From positions 169,823 to 233,822 of the forward strand of contig JACBXP010000001.1 in NCBI GenBank assembly GCA_015863185.1: DNA of 64,000 nt. Direction: 5' to 3'. The translations under genes and the position numbers were made by a program. This document shows, piece after piece, positions 37,211 through 46,168 of this stretch. The notes beneath the pieces were generated by a model. It was not told where the DNA came from and did not search any database. It was given only the letters and a program-made list of their open reading frames with translations. Within the stretch, counting starts at the first letter, position 1. Every line of letters starts with the position of its first letter. The DNA comes from Aerococcaceae bacterium DSM 111020. Lineage in GTDB: Bacteria > Bacillota > Bacilli > Lactobacillales > Aerococcaceae.

Positions 37211-39151
37211 ATGTCTCAAATAACCTTAACATTTCCAGATGGCAATCAAAAACAATTTGATGCTGGAGTCACTGTTGAAGACGTTGCAGGATCAATCGCA
37301 AAATCTTTACAAAAAGCGGCTCTTGCAGGTAAATTAAATGATGAAATCATTGATTTCCAACAACCAATTGAAGAAGATGGAACCATTGAAATTATTACGG
37401 ATAAATCCCCTGAAGCGTTTGAGTTATTGAATCATTCGACAGCGCATTTGTTGGCACATGCATTGACACGTTTATATCCTGGAATAAAATTCGGGGTGGG
37501 GCCTGCGATTGAACAAGGTTTCTATTATGATACAGACAGTGAAGAACCGATTACTGATGCAGATTTACCAAAGATTGAAAAGGAAATGAAAAAGATCATT
37601 TCCCAAAATTATCCCATAGAAGGTCGCGAAGTGACTCGCGAAGAAGCATTAGAAATCTTCAAAGATGATGAATACAAACAAGAATTGATTAATGATTTAC
37701 CCGAAGATGAAGCGATTACTGTCTACACACAAGGTGAATTTACCGACTTATGTCGAGGTGGTCATGTGCCATCAACTGGGAAAATAAAAGTCTTTAAATT
37801 GCTTTCTTTAGCGGGTGCTTATTGGCGAGGTAAAAGCGATAATCCAATGATGCAACGGGTTTATGGTGTTGCTTTCTTTACCCAGAAGGATTTAGATGAA
37901 TACTTACGTCTAAGAGAAGAAGCCAAAGAACGTGACCATCGTAAATTAGGTAAAGAATTAGATATCTTCATGATCAGCCAAGAGGCTGGCCAAGGACTTC
38001 CATTCTGGCTACCTAAAGGTGCGACCGTTCGCCGCATCATCGAGCGTTATATTATGGATAAAGAAATTGATTTAGGATATGAACATGTTTATACACCGAT
38101 TATGGCGAAATCAGATCTCTATAAGACATCAGGACATTGGGATCATTACCAAGATGATATGTTCCCACCGATGGATATGGGGGATGGAGAAATGTTGGTT
38201 CTCAGACCGATGAACTGTCCACACCATATGTTAATTTATAAAAATGATATTCACTCTTACCGTGAATTGCCGATTCGAATTGCTGAATTGGGTATGATGC
38301 ACCGTTATGAAAAATCAGGGGCTTTATCCGGACTGCAACGTGTGCGGGAGATGACCTTGAATGATGCACATATCTTTGTGCGCCCAGATCAAATCAAAGA
38401 AGAATTTACTCGAATTATCAATTTAATTAGTGAAGTGTATGAAGACTTTAATATTACGGATTATCGTTATCGTTTATCTTACCGTGATCCGGAAGATAAA
38501 GAAAAATATTTTGATGATGATGAGATGTGGGCAAAAGCACAGGCGATGTTAAAAGAGTCGATGGATGATCTAGGGCTTGAATATTTCGAAGCCGAAGGCG
38601 AAGCAGCTTTCTATGGACCAAAATTAGACATTCAATTCAAAACCGCTTTAGGTTTAGAAGAAACCATGACAACAGTTCAATTAGACTTCTTATTACCAGA
38701 ACGCTTTGACTTAACTTATGTCGGAGAAGATGGCAAAGATGATCATCGTCCAGTTGTTATTCACCGGGGAATCGTTTCAACAATGGAACGTTTCGTAGCG
38801 TACTTGCTTGAAGAATATAAAGGAGCTTTTCCAACTTGGTTAGCACCTGTTCAAGCGGTATTATTACCGGTTAGTCCAGAACATCATGGCGATCATACGG
38901 AATCAATCTATCATGCCTTAAAGGAACAAGGACTCCGTGTTGAAATGGATATGCGTAATGAAAAATTAGGCTATAAAATACGGGAAGCACAAACATCTAA
39001 AGTGCCGTATCAATTAGTCATCGGAGATGCTGAAGTAGCTGAGGGGACATTAAATGTTCGTAAATATGGTGAAAAAGAATCACAAACTATTGCGGTAGAA
39101 GAATTTATTGCGTTAATTAATGAAGATATTGCGACAAAAAGTCGTCCATAA
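37211..39151 (+). CDS. thrS: Threonyl-tRNA synthetase
   Basis: Class II synthetase of 646 residues. Domains in order are the N-terminal TGS (residues 1-62), the editing domain with the [11 protein letters not shown] metal/catalytic motif and [10 protein letters not shown], the catalytic core with motif 2 ([18 protein letters not shown]) and the zinc-binding Cys in RPMNCPHH, and the C-terminal anticodon-binding domain. ATG 37211 follows GGAGGAATAATT; the frame is open to 37172. Expression is controlled by the T-box leader. Confidence 0.98.
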   Translation: MSQITLTFPDGNQKQFDAGVTVEDVAGSIAKSLQKAALAGKLNDEIIDFQQPIEEDGTIEIITDKSPEAFELLNHSTAHLLAHALTRLYPGIKFGVGPAIEQGFYYDTDSEEPITDADLPKIEKEMKKIISQNYPIEGREVTREEALEIFKDDEYKQELINDLPEDEAITVYTQGEFTDLCRGGHVPSTGKIKVFKLLSLAGAYWRGKSDNPMMQRVYGVAFFTQKDLDEYLRLREEAKERDHRKLGKELDIFMISQEAGQGLPFWLPKGATVRRIIERYIMDKEIDLGYEHVYTPIMAKSDLYKTSGHWDHYQDDMFPPMDMGDGEMLVLRPMNCPHHMLIYKNDIHSYRELPIRIAELGMMHRYEKSGALSGLQRVREMTLNDAHIFVRPDQIKEEFTRIINLISEVYEDFNITDYRYRLSYRDPEDKEKYFDDDEMWAKAQAMLKESMDDLGLEYFEAEGEAAFYGPKLDIQFKTALGLEETMTTVQLDFLLPERFDLTYVGEDGKDDHRPVVIHRGIVSTMERFVAYLLEEYKGAFPTWLAPVQAVLLPVSPEHHGDHTESIYHALKEQGLRVEMDMRNEKLGYKIREAQTSKVPYQLVIGDAEVAEGTLNVRKYGEKESQTIAVEEFIALINEDIATKSRP

Positions 39152-39165
39152 TTTCATAAATAAAG

Positions 39166-39204
39166 ATACCAACCAACGATGAATAATCGGAGGTTGGTAT
39201 TTTT
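39166..39204 (+). terminator. thrS terminator
   Basis: ATACCAACC and GGTTGGTAT, with an inner CGAT/ATCG pair, followed by TTTT. Confidence 0.85.
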
Positions 39205-39220
39205 AATTTGAAGAAGAGCA

Positions 39221-39253
39221 CAAAAAAAGCAATGACCGGTTGGATCATTGCTT
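39221..39253 (-). terminator. Terminator of the D,D-carboxypeptidase gene
   Basis: On the minus strand AAGCAATGA, a 9-base loop and TCATTGCTT run into TTTTTTT. It is back to back with the thrS terminator. Confidence 0.88.
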
Positions 39254-39262
39254 GAAATCAGC

Positions 39263-40471
39263 TTAATTGAAGCCTTTAAATAAATCACGCATAAAGTTCG
39301 TTAACGTATTATTGCGTTCATTTGGCAAATCTTGAAGTGCTTGATCGCCTTCAGCTTCCGCTGCTTCACCTGCAGAAGTGGCTTCTTCCAATTCAGGCAT
39401 TTCACGTAAATTCGTTGGCAGGGCTTCATTTTGATACATATCAGGATATTCTTGAAGACCATCTAAGAGTATCTCTGTTTCCCAATAAGAAGTGGTTCCT
39501 TCATCGAAGACCCCCATGACCACAACATAAACTTCGCGGCCATTCTCATCGGTACTATGTGTGATGAAACAACGTCCTGCACCTTCAGTGAATCCTGATT
39601 TAAGTCCGTCGACACCTGGACGAGCATATTCGCTTCCAGTCTCTGGTAAGAGCAGGTTTGAATTTGAAAGGGTGACTTCATAATCTTCCCCTTCGGCCAT
39701 CGTATAATTCATCGCGGATGTAATATCTAAGACTTCAGGATAATCCTCTACTAAATGTTGGCCGACCAGAGCGATATCTGCTGCAGGCATGTAGTTTTGA
39801 TCAGTTTCGGTGGAACCTGGATACCAGAGTTCTTCAGGTAATTCAGCATTAGGTGCGCCTGAAACAGTGAACATCTTCGCATTGGTAATATTCCATTCTG
39901 CAAGTTTATCGTTCATTGCTTTAGTGGCATCTTGTTCGGAACCGAATAATTCCCACATGACAGCAGAGGTGGCGTCATTCCCCGATTGAATGAGAATTCC
40001 ATTCAGTAAATCTTCGACCGTGTATTCTTCACCAGCAAGCAAACCGACATTCGATAAATTAGGATTGTGTGTGAGTTGATCTTCGATTTCTTGTGGAATC
40101 GTTATTTTTGTATCCATCTCGATGCGACCTTCTTCAATGGCTTCATAAATTATATAAGCACTGAGTAGCTTTGACATGGAAGCAATAGGATAAGGAGTGG
40201 TTGCTTCTTTTTGAGCAAGCACGCGATTTGTCTCAGCATCAATCACAACATAAGAACGGGTATCCAAGTTTTCCTCATACCAATCCACTAAATCTTGAGG
40301 ATAGTCATCTGGACGTTCCATTTGTGGCGTGGGTGCAAGAAGTTCTGTCCCGCTAGAAAGATTGGGTGTCTTACTTAATGATTGTGCGAGAATGGGTGCA
40401 CTTTGGGTCATTAAAGTGAGTAGTATTGTGGATGAAATGAATCCCTTTTTAATTATTTTATTATTTAACAA
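39263..40471 (-). CDS. dacA: D-alanyl-D-alanine carboxypeptidase (PBP5/DacA-like)
   Basis: Trims the terminal D-Ala of peptidoglycan stem peptides. It is a 402-residue protein with a signal peptide (hydrophobic about 10-27, cleavage near AQS). The serine-peptidase motifs are SxxK as Ser98-Met-Ser-Lys101, SGN at 164-166 and KSG at 292-294. The C-terminus NFMRDLFKGFN looks like the amphipathic anchor helix of this class. The start is TTG 40471, which lies about 8 bases after GGAGG; an ATG between them runs straight into a stop. A promoter is visible at 40507-40512 (TATAAT). Confidence 0.94.
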   Translation of the reverse strand: MLNNKIIKKGFISSTILLTLMTQSAPILAQSLSKTPNLSSGTELLAPTPQMERPDDYPQDLVDWYEENLDTRSYVVIDAETNRVLAQKEATTPYPIASMSKLLSAYIIYEAIEEGRIEMDTKITIPQEIEDQLTHNPNLSNVGLLAGEEYTVEDLLNGILIQSGNDATSAVMWELFGSEQDATKAMNDKLAEWNITNAKMFTVSGAPNAELPEELWYPGSTETDQNYMPAADIALVGQHLVEDYPEVLDITSAMNYTMAEGEDYEVTLSNSNLLLPETGSEYARPGVDGLKSGFTEGAGRCFITHSTDENGREVYVVVMGVFDEGTTSYWETEILLDGLQEYPDMYQNEALPTNLREMPELEEATSAGEAAEAEGDQALQDLPNERNNTLTNFMRDLFKGFN

Positions 40472-40506
40472 ACCATTACCTCCGTCAATTTTATTTCTCG
40501 TAGCCT

Positions 40507-40535
40507 ATTATAGTTGAAAATCTTCTGATTTGAAA
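40507..40535 (-). promoter_or_regulatory. dacA promoter
   Basis: On the minus strand TTTCAA, a 17-base spacer and TATAAT, about 36 bases before the TTG start. Confidence 0.5.
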
Positions 40536-40612
40536 TGTTTGGCGTGAAAAACACCAAAATATCATAATCTGTATAAGAATTCACAAATTATTCAAAATGT
40601 CATAGAAATTTT

Positions 40613-40621
40613 TGCTATAAT
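40613..40621 (+). promoter_or_regulatory. Extended -10 promoter of the O-antigen-ligase-like gene
   Basis: TGCTATAAT about 40 bases before the GTG start. The -35 is poor. Confidence 0.55.
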
Positions 40622-40660
40622 ACTATCATAGATAAATGAATATGATAAGGGGGTTTTGTT

Positions 40661-41890
40661 GTGATAAATAATGCTCAACAAATGTCCCAAGATGATATCC
40701 AATTCGTACAAACAATAATTGTCGGCATCGCCTTTGCATTGTTAATGCCATTTTTTGTCAATGCTATTCTGTTAGTATTCTTTATTTTACGGCTTTTATG
40801 GCATTTTCGCAAATCTTGGCTCAATGCAGTGCTTCAATTAAAGTGGTTTAATGTGTTTCTTCTATATAATTTAGTTGTTTCCGTGATGAATCGAAATATG
40901 CTCGGTATTCTCTTAACACCTTTATTCCTTTTATTGGGGATATTTTTTGTTTATTATCGAAGATATATTCGGGTGTCCGGTTTCGTAAAATTATTGAAAA
41001 TATTACTTTTGGGGTCTATCGTGTTAGCGGTGTATGCTTTTTTTGTTTATGCTCACTATTCACTGACCCATGGTTATGGCTTGCTTTATATATTTAAGTA
41101 TGCGGCCGTTCAGACGCGAGCGGAGGCTACTTTCTTTAATGCTAATTATTATGGTTTGTATTGTGTGTTTATGATCTTGACGGCACTGTATTTTATTGTG
41201 CGTTGCCACGATATCTTTTGGCGACGTGTGAGTTATGTTGCGATTGGAATGAATCTGTTATCGTTACTCTTGACAGCGTCACGTTTCTTTCCCATTACTT
41301 TGATGGTTGCTGTTGTGGCGATGTTAATCTTCATTGATAAAAGATGGACACTAATGGCACTGACTCTTGGGGCAATCGTTATCGGAGCATTAATCATAAA
41401 GCCTGAATTAATGCCACGGCTAGAAAATTTAGACTATGCATTGGAAGATCGCTTTGATTTATGGCGCGTGGGTTTGAGTATTTTTCGAAGTCAACCATTA
41501 TTTGGAAGAGGGGCAATGAGCTATCAACAATTCTACTATCTATATACGGATGATGCGGATATGCATGCCCACTCTCTGTATATCGATTCGTTAGCAAATT
41601 ATGGCGTCGTTGGTGTTGGATTATTGCTTGGTTTAGCTTGGCCATACATCAAAGATTTATATCGATTCTTTAAATTGAAACGATTTCGAGTGGAGTTTGG
41701 ACTCTTGATTGGTTTCTTTGTGACGGTATTGTTCCATGGAATGATTGATTTTGCGGTTTTTTGGATTCAAACGGGGATTATTTTTTTAATGATTACCGTG
41801 TGTCCCTTTGAGGTTTGGCGGGATTTACCGGAAGCTTTGGGTAAAGAGCAAGAAGGGACTTTACTCGAACAACTTGGTTTGAAAAAATAA
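40661..41890 (+). CDS. O-antigen ligase family membrane protein (second copy)
   Basis: A 409-residue protein with about 10-11 transmembrane helices. The ligase/polymerase signature region is LWRVGLSIFRSQPLFGRGAM followed by the HAHSLYIDSLANYGVVG segment, as in bacterial Wzy_C proteins. It starts at GTG 40661 after AAGGGGG. Unlike the copy at 27.6 kb it stands alone, with its own promoter and no glycosyltransferase neighbour, so its glycan substrate is unknown. It is possibly a ligase or polymerase for a glycan made elsewhere. Confidence 0.8.
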   Translation: MINNAQQMSQDDIQFVQTIIVGIAFALLMPFFVNAILLVFFILRLLWHFRKSWLNAVLQLKWFNVFLLYNLVVSVMNRNMLGILLTPLFLLLGIFFVYYRRYIRVSGFVKLLKILLLGSIVLAVYAFFVYAHYSLTHGYGLLYIFKYAAVQTRAEATFFNANYYGLYCVFMILTALYFIVRCHDIFWRRVSYVAIGMNLLSLLLTASRFFPITLMVAVVAMLIFIDKRWTLMALTLGAIVIGALIIKPELMPRLENLDYALEDRFDLWRVGLSIFRSQPLFGRGAMSYQQFYYLYTDDADMHAHSLYIDSLANYGVVGVGLLLGLAWPYIKDLYRFFKLKRFRVEFGLLIGFFVTVLFHGMIDFAVFWIQTGIIFLMITVCPFEVWRDLPEALGKEQEGTLLEQLGLKK

Positions 41891-41941
41891 ATGGTGAGAG
41901 CATTCAGCTCATAGCTTTTGAAATAAAGGAAAGAGGACGAC

Positions 41942-42736
41942 ATGAATTTTAGAGAGATTATTATTGGCGCGGTAAAAAAGAAAGACACTTTATTGTTTAA
42001 TGATTGGGTGCGTTATGCTTTGAGAGCAATCTATGCAGGGGCGTTCTTAACATTAACAACAGCAGCGGGGGCCTTTATGGCAAGCAATATGTTTCCAGAA
42101 TCTCATGGCCTTGCTAAGGTTAGTTATGCATTTTTCTTTGCTTTTGGTTTGGTTTATATTTTATTTTTAGGCGGAGAATTAGCGACGAGTAATATGATGT
42201 ATACGACAGCCGCCGCATACTTCAAAGAATTAACGCTGGGGAAAGTTGCTAAAATATTAGTGATTTGTACATTGTTTAATCTCATCGGTGCCATTTTTAT
42301 GGCTTGGCTATTTTCCTTTATGCCGCACTTTAAAGAAATGGGTGCAGATTATATTTTAGTGAATACCGTGAATGCGAAATTGGCAAAGCCAATAACGAGT
42401 TGGATTATTGAGGGCATTATTGCAAATATTTTCGTGAATCTCGCTGTTTTGAGTTATTTATTAATCAAAGATCAAGTCGTTCGGGTGATATTAATTCTTA
42501 CTGCTGTCACGATGTTTGTGGCTTTAGGAACAGAACACGTGATTGCTAATTTTTCTTCCTTTGGTTTGGTCTATTTTGCCAATCTGCAATCAGAATTAAA
42601 TCACTCACTCTTGGAGTATGTTATTCAATGGTCATGGGTCTGGCTAGGTAATTTTATTGGTGGAGGGCTCTGTATTGGGCTAGGATATGCCTATCTGAAC
42701 GATCCTTCGAGCAATTATATCGAAACTAATCAATAA
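41942..42736 (+). CDS. Formate/nitrite transporter (FNT) family channel
   Basis: A six-helix FNT channel of 264 residues. The family signatures are GAFLTLTTAAGAFMASNM near residue 37, the FLGGELATSNMMY segment (about 78-90), EGIIANIFVNLAV and WLGNFIGGGLCIG. FNT proteins pass formate, nitrite or hydrosulfide; formate is a plausible substrate in a fermentative lactic acid bacterium, but selectivity cannot be read here. GAAAGAGGA precedes the ATG. No pflB or nirC partner is adjacent. Confidence 0.9.
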   Translation: MNFREIIIGAVKKKDTLLFNDWVRYALRAIYAGAFLTLTTAAGAFMASNMFPESHGLAKVSYAFFFAFGLVYILFLGGELATSNMMYTTAAAYFKELTLGKVAKILVICTLFNLIGAIFMAWLFSFMPHFKEMGADYILVNTVNAKLAKPITSWIIEGIIANIFVNLAVLSYLLIKDQVVRVILILTAVTMFVALGTEHVIANFSSFGLVYFANLQSELNHSLLEYVIQWSWVWLGNFIGGGLCIGLGYAYLNDPSSNYIETNQ

Positions 42737-42753
42737 TTAAAATTAAAAAAGGG

Positions 42754-42782
42754 TTGTACTCCCTAAAATATTATGCTATGAT
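42754..42782 (+). promoter_or_regulatory. Promoter of infC-rpmI-rplT
   Basis: TTGTAC, 17 bases, TATGAT, with TG at the extended -10 position. Confidence 0.7.
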
Positions 42783-42794
42783 GTTATAGTTGAG

Positions 42795-42913
42795 AAAACA
42801 AGTAGAAACGAGCCGTTTCTCGCCATGCATCATGGCAAATACACACCAGTAACCTGATATAAGGGATTATTGTGTATACGGCAAGTTCATCTACTCGGTG
42901 AACTTGTTTTTTT
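42795..42913 (+). ncRNA. L20-type ribosomal protein leader with attenuator
   Basis: The leader before infC folds into AGAAACG/CGTTTCT, GCCATG/CATGGC and a longer TACACA...TGTGTA stem. It then ends in the terminator CAAGTTCA (42882-42889) with TGAACTTG (42899-42906) followed by TTTTTTT. This is the arrangement of Firmicutes infC leaders in which L20 promotes termination. Assignment to the L20 leader class is by position and structure. Confidence 0.75.
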
Positions 42914-42954
42914 ATGGCTCGTATATTTGGGACTCAAAATTTATGGAGGTGGAA

Positions 42955-43470
42955 ATTATCGTTAAAGAATTACCTATTAACGAAAATATTCGTGCACGTG
43001 AATTACGTGTCATTGGAGATGATGGAGATCAGATCGGCGTGAAGTCATTGCAAGATGCATTAACCATTGCTGAATCATTTGATCTTGACTTAGTATTAGT
43101 GTCCCCACAAGCCAAACCACCCGTTGCTAGAATTATGGACTACGGTAAATACCGTTATGAACTTCAAAAGAAAGAAAAAGAACAACGTAAAAATCAGCGC
43201 GTTCAAAGCGTGAAAGAAGTTCGTTTGAGCCCTTCGATTGAAGACCATGATTATCAAACTAAATTACGTCAAGCAATCAAGTTTCTTGAAAAAGGCGATA
43301 AAGTCAAAGCGACAATTCGATTCCGAGGTCGTGCTATAACACATAAAGGTCTTGGACAAGATGTACTTGAAGATTTTATTGACGATACTTCAGATATCGC
43401 AGCGGTAGAACAACGTCCTAAAATGGAAGGACGTAGTATGTTTACAATTCTAGCGCCAAAATCAGAATAA
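42955..43470 (+). CDS. infC: Translation initiation factor IF-3
   Basis: Initiation factor that proofreads start codons, 171 residues. N-domain [20 protein letters not shown], linker [11 protein letters not shown] and C-domain [37 protein letters not shown] sequence are present. No ATG fits: GGAGGTGG lies at 42945-42952, so the start is ATT 42955 or ATC 42958, as is usual for infC, where the rare codon gives IF-3 autoregulation. The ATG at 42943 overlaps the ribosome site and is rejected. It leads rpmI and rplT. Confidence 0.93.
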   Translation: MIVKELPINENIRARELRVIGDDGDQIGVKSLQDALTIAESFDLDLVLVSPQAKPPVARIMDYGKYRYELQKKEKEQRKNQRVQSVKEVRLSPSIEDHDYQTKLRQAIKFLEKGDKVKATIRFRGRAITHKGLGQDVLEDFIDDTSDIAAVEQRPKMEGRSMFTILAPKSE

Positions 43471-43497
43471 GAAAGTATGTATTAGGAGGAAACTACT

Positions 43498-43695
43498 ATG
43501 CCAAAACAAAAAACACACCGTGGACTTGCTAAACGTGTTAAAAAGACAGGTTCTGGTAAATTAAAACGCTCACGTGCATTTACTAGTCACCGTATGCACG
43601 GTAAAACTAAAAAACAACGTCGTCAATTACGTCAACCTGAATTGGTTCATCCATCAGATCAAAAACGTATCAAACAATTAATCTCACAACTATAA
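43498..43695 (+). CDS. rpmI: 50S ribosomal protein L35
   Basis: A 65-residue, very basic large-subunit protein starting [20 protein letters not shown], with [15 protein letters not shown] in the middle, typical of bL35. AGGAGG precedes the ATG. It lies between infC and rplT with 27-base gaps in the standard order. Confidence 0.98.
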   Translation: MPKQKTHRGLAKRVKKTGSGKLKRSRAFTSHRMHGKTKKQRRQLRQPELVHPSDQKRIKQLISQL

Positions 43696-43721
43696 TCTAA
43701 TCATCAAGGAGGAATTCACTT

Positions 43722-44075
43722 ATGGCACGTGTCAAAGGTGGTTATACAACTCGCCAACGTCGTAAACGTACAATCAAATTAGCAAAAGGTTATTACGGAT
43801 CAAAAAGTATTAACTATAAAGTAGCGAAACAACAAGTCATGAAATCGCATATGTATGCATTCCGTGACCGTCGTCAAAAGAAACGTAATTTCCGTCGTTT
43901 ATGGATTACGCGTATCAATGCAGCAGCTCGCCAAAATGGCATCAGCTATTCAGTATTAATGAATGGTTTGAAAAAAGCTGGAATTGAAGTTAACCGTAAA
44001 ATGTTAGCTGATTTAGCAGTAAATGATGCACCAGCCTTCACGGCATTGGTTGAACAAGCAAAAGAAGCATTATAA
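43722..44075 (+). CDS. rplT: 50S ribosomal protein L20
   Basis: A 117-residue basic large-subunit assembly protein. The N-terminus [19 protein letters not shown] and [18 protein letters not shown] are bL20 signatures. In Firmicutes L20 binds its own operon leader to repress, which fits the structured leader at 42.8 kb. AAGGAGG precedes the ATG. It is the last gene of the operon, followed by a strong terminator. Confidence 0.98.
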   Translation: MARVKGGYTTRQRRKRTIKLAKGYYGSKSINYKVAKQQVMKSHMYAFRDRRQKKRNFRRLWITRINAAARQNGISYSVLMNGLKKAGIEVNRKMLADLAVNDAPAFTALVEQAKEAL

Positions 44076-44082
44076 GAATATT

Positions 44083-44112
44083 GCCCATTACTTCTTGGTA
44101 ATGGGCTTTTTT
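44083..44112 (+). terminator. Terminator of infC-rpmI-rplT
   Basis: GCCCATTAC, a 6-base loop, GTAATGGGC, then six T. Confidence 0.93.
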
Positions 44113-44297
44113 AATGCCAAGGATAAACTGTAAGACGTAGAATCAGGATGACCATAGGCATGTTTTCTTCTCTGAAGGAGCTAATTGTAAAATTATTGAC
44201 AAAAATGAGGCATATTATTCGCAATTTATTTAAAAAGTATCTATAATAAAATTGTAGTAAAAAATAAATGTTTTATTTCAGAAAGGAAGATGTTTTT

Positions 44298-45119
44298 ATG
44301 GTACAACGTTATGTTTATGGTGTGTATGAAAATTATCTGGCTGCTGAACAACAAGCAGATCAACTTATTGCTCAAGGAATCCCAGCTTCAGCTGTGTCTT
44401 TAGTTTCTAACAAACGTACAGCAGAAAATAGTGGTTCTGATTATCATCAAGTACATCATGAAACACTTGAAGATGATCGTAACTGGTTCGAAAAATTATT
44501 CGGATTAGATAATAATGACGCTGGCGATATTAACTTTGACGAGTATTCAACATCACTAAATGCTGATAAAGTATTATTAGTATTAGATCGTGACTATGAA
44601 GGTCAAGTATCAGCCTTTGGAGCAACAGGTCGTGAAGATTATGTAGCTGGTGAAGAGGTAACACCTTTCGACCACGCAGAAGGTAACCACTATGTTGATG
44701 AAACTCGCCGTGACGTTGATGTTGACCGCACAACTGATGTTGACGATGAAAACATCCGTCTACATGAAGAGCGTTTAAATGTAGATAAAGATCGCGAACA
44801 AGTGGGCGAAGTAGAAATTTCTAAAGAAGTCGTTGAAGAAACACAAACGATTGATGTCCCAGTTGAGCGTGAAGAAATCCACATCAAACACCGCAAACCA
44901 GCAGATGGTGTTGTAGAAAATGGCGAAGCGTTCCAAGATGAAGATATTGTTATCCCAATCTCTGAAGAACGTGTAAATGTTGAGAAAGACACTGTTGTAA
45001 CAGATGAAGTTGAAATTGAAAAGACAACGCATACTGATACTGAAACAGTTCAAGAAACAACTCGCCGTGAAGAATTAAGAGTTGACGACGAAGGCGACGT
45101 TATTCGCGAAGATCGTTAA
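44298..45119 (+). CDS. YsnF/DUF2382 stress protein with YflT-like N-terminal domain
   Basis: A 273-residue very acidic cytoplasmic protein. Residues 1-95 resemble the general-stress YflT/17M domain (RYVYGVYENYLAAEQQADQLI and SAVSLVSN). Residues about 145-273 form the DUF2382 (YsnF/AvaK) domain, with alternating acidic and basic strand pairs such as EERLNVDKDREQVGEVEISK and EERVNVEKDTVVTDEVEIEK, an internal duplication visible by eye. The function of the family is not known; it is linked to stress in bacilli. ATG 44298 is chosen because GAAAGGAAG precedes it. Confidence 0.85.
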   Translation: MVQRYVYGVYENYLAAEQQADQLIAQGIPASAVSLVSNKRTAENSGSDYHQVHHETLEDDRNWFEKLFGLDNNDAGDINFDEYSTSLNADKVLLVLDRDYEGQVSAFGATGREDYVAGEEVTPFDHAEGNHYVDETRRDVDVDRTTDVDDENIRLHEERLNVDKDREQVGEVEISKEVVEETQTIDVPVEREEIHIKHRKPADGVVENGEAFQDEDIVIPISEERVNVEKDTVVTDEVEIEKTTHTDTETVQETTRREELRVDDEGDVIREDR

Positions 45120-45154
45120 TCATTGATTGAATTAAATGAGTGAGTTTTAAGACT

Positions 45155-45189
45155 CAAAAACCGGATGCTCAAGTGTGTCCGGTTTTTTT
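45155..45189 (+). terminator. Terminator of the YsnF-like gene
   Basis: AAAAACCGGA, a 12-base loop and TCCGG followed by seven T. Confidence 0.88.
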
Positions 45190-45228
45190 GTGTTTCCTTC
45201 GTATCTTTCACTTATTTTAAATAAAAAA

Positions 45229-45300
45229 GCCTACCATCTGAGGTGAGCTCCATCGATATCCGAAGACGTTCAATGATGAAGTTCACCTCAATTAGTAGGC
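45229..45300 (-). terminator. Long imperfect hairpin terminator of the spxH gene
   Basis: Outer arms GCCTAC/GTAGGC and inner arms GAGGTGA/TCACCTC, with a 36-base apical region that can fold further. On the minus strand it runs into TTTTTTAT just after the gene. It is unusually long for a terminator. Confidence 0.7.
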
Positions 45301-45306
45301 GGAGTG

Positions 45307-46014
45307 TTATTTAACTTGACGATTATGCACCAATTTCAGATTGGGAGTGAGTCGTTGTTTAAGTTCTTGTTCGTGCGATTCTTGCGCTCGGTAGAAATGA
45401 CGTTCAGAGAAGTCATTCATTGTTTCAAAAATCGTTTGATAATTGATATCGCAATCACATAAATATTCAGCCGACGACGATTGATGTTCATAAATGACGA
45501 GCGTCGGTGTTTGGACCACATTCATCTCATGAGCAGTCGTTTGATCCTTTAGGTAAAGTTTCTTCACTAAATCAGAATCTAAATCGGATAAGAAAATATC
45601 CATATCTAAGGGAACGGTGTCTGCAATATCAAGAACGCGTTCGCGATTGAAATCTTCAAAGGCTGTGCTGAATGCCTCTTGCAAGGCGATGAGAAATTCG
45701 CGACCAACTTTTTTACTTTGCATATTTGCTGCTTTATAAGCGAGTGAAGCAAGGTAAATCTTCTGGAAGACTTCATTGCGTGTTGCTAAATCGGGCTGAT
45801 GCATCCGCAATTGTTTAAAGAAAGCTTCTGAAATACCGACATTATTAAATGGTAAAATATGGATGTCAACATTTTCTGAAATACTTTGATAGACTTGTAA
45901 TAAATCATATTCACTTTTCAAGCATTTCTGACCAAGTGGATTGATGAATAAATACAGTTCGAACATACTGGGAACACCATTCATGCGGTAATCAACATAG
46001 TATTTCGCTGTCAT
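45307..46014 (-). CDS. spxH: SpxH/YjbH-like DsbA-family protein
   Basis: A 235-residue cytoplasmic thioredoxin-fold protein of the YjbH type, the adaptor that delivers the regulator Spx to ClpXP. The strand and active-site region reads ELYLFINPLGQKCLKSEY. The YjbH CPEC-like site has become GQKC, leaving only Cys31, so redox sensing would differ. It is divergently placed next to relQ, as yjbH is close to yjbM-ppnK-yjbO in Bacillus, and this neighbourhood is the main support. The adaptor role is inferred from family and position. Confidence 0.75.
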   Translation of the reverse strand: MTAKYYVDYRMNGVPSMFELYLFINPLGQKCLKSEYDLLQVYQSISENVDIHILPFNNVGISEAFFKQLRMHQPDLATRNEVFQKIYLASLAYKAANMQSKKVGREFLIALQEAFSTAFEDFNRERVLDIADTVPLDMDIFLSDLDSDLVKKLYLKDQTTAHEMNVVQTPTLVIYEHQSSSAEYLCDCDINYQTIFETMNDFSERHFYRAQESHEQELKQRLTPNLKLVHNRQVK

Positions 46015-46168
46015 AAATTCATCTCCTTTCTATTGACTGTTTAATATAATGTTATCAAAGAAATAAAATCATGACAAATATTATGGCTTTGTGGCAAACG
46101 ACTTCTTAATTCTACCAATATTTCGAAGAATTGTGATAGAATTGAACAGTATGGATTGGAGGCAGATC

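Noticed and set aside
44196..44247. TTGACA (44196) with TATTAT or TATAAT downstream as the YsnF-like gene promoter
   Set aside because: The spacings are 11 and 40 bases, neither suitable for a sigma-A promoter. Only the -10-like TATAAT at 44242-44247 is credible, so no promoter is listed.
44530..45053. Three overlapping minus-strand frames inside the YsnF-like gene
   Set aside because: They come from the repetitive acidic codon pattern of DUF2382 read backwards (Ser/Thr- and Phe-rich). Not independent genes.
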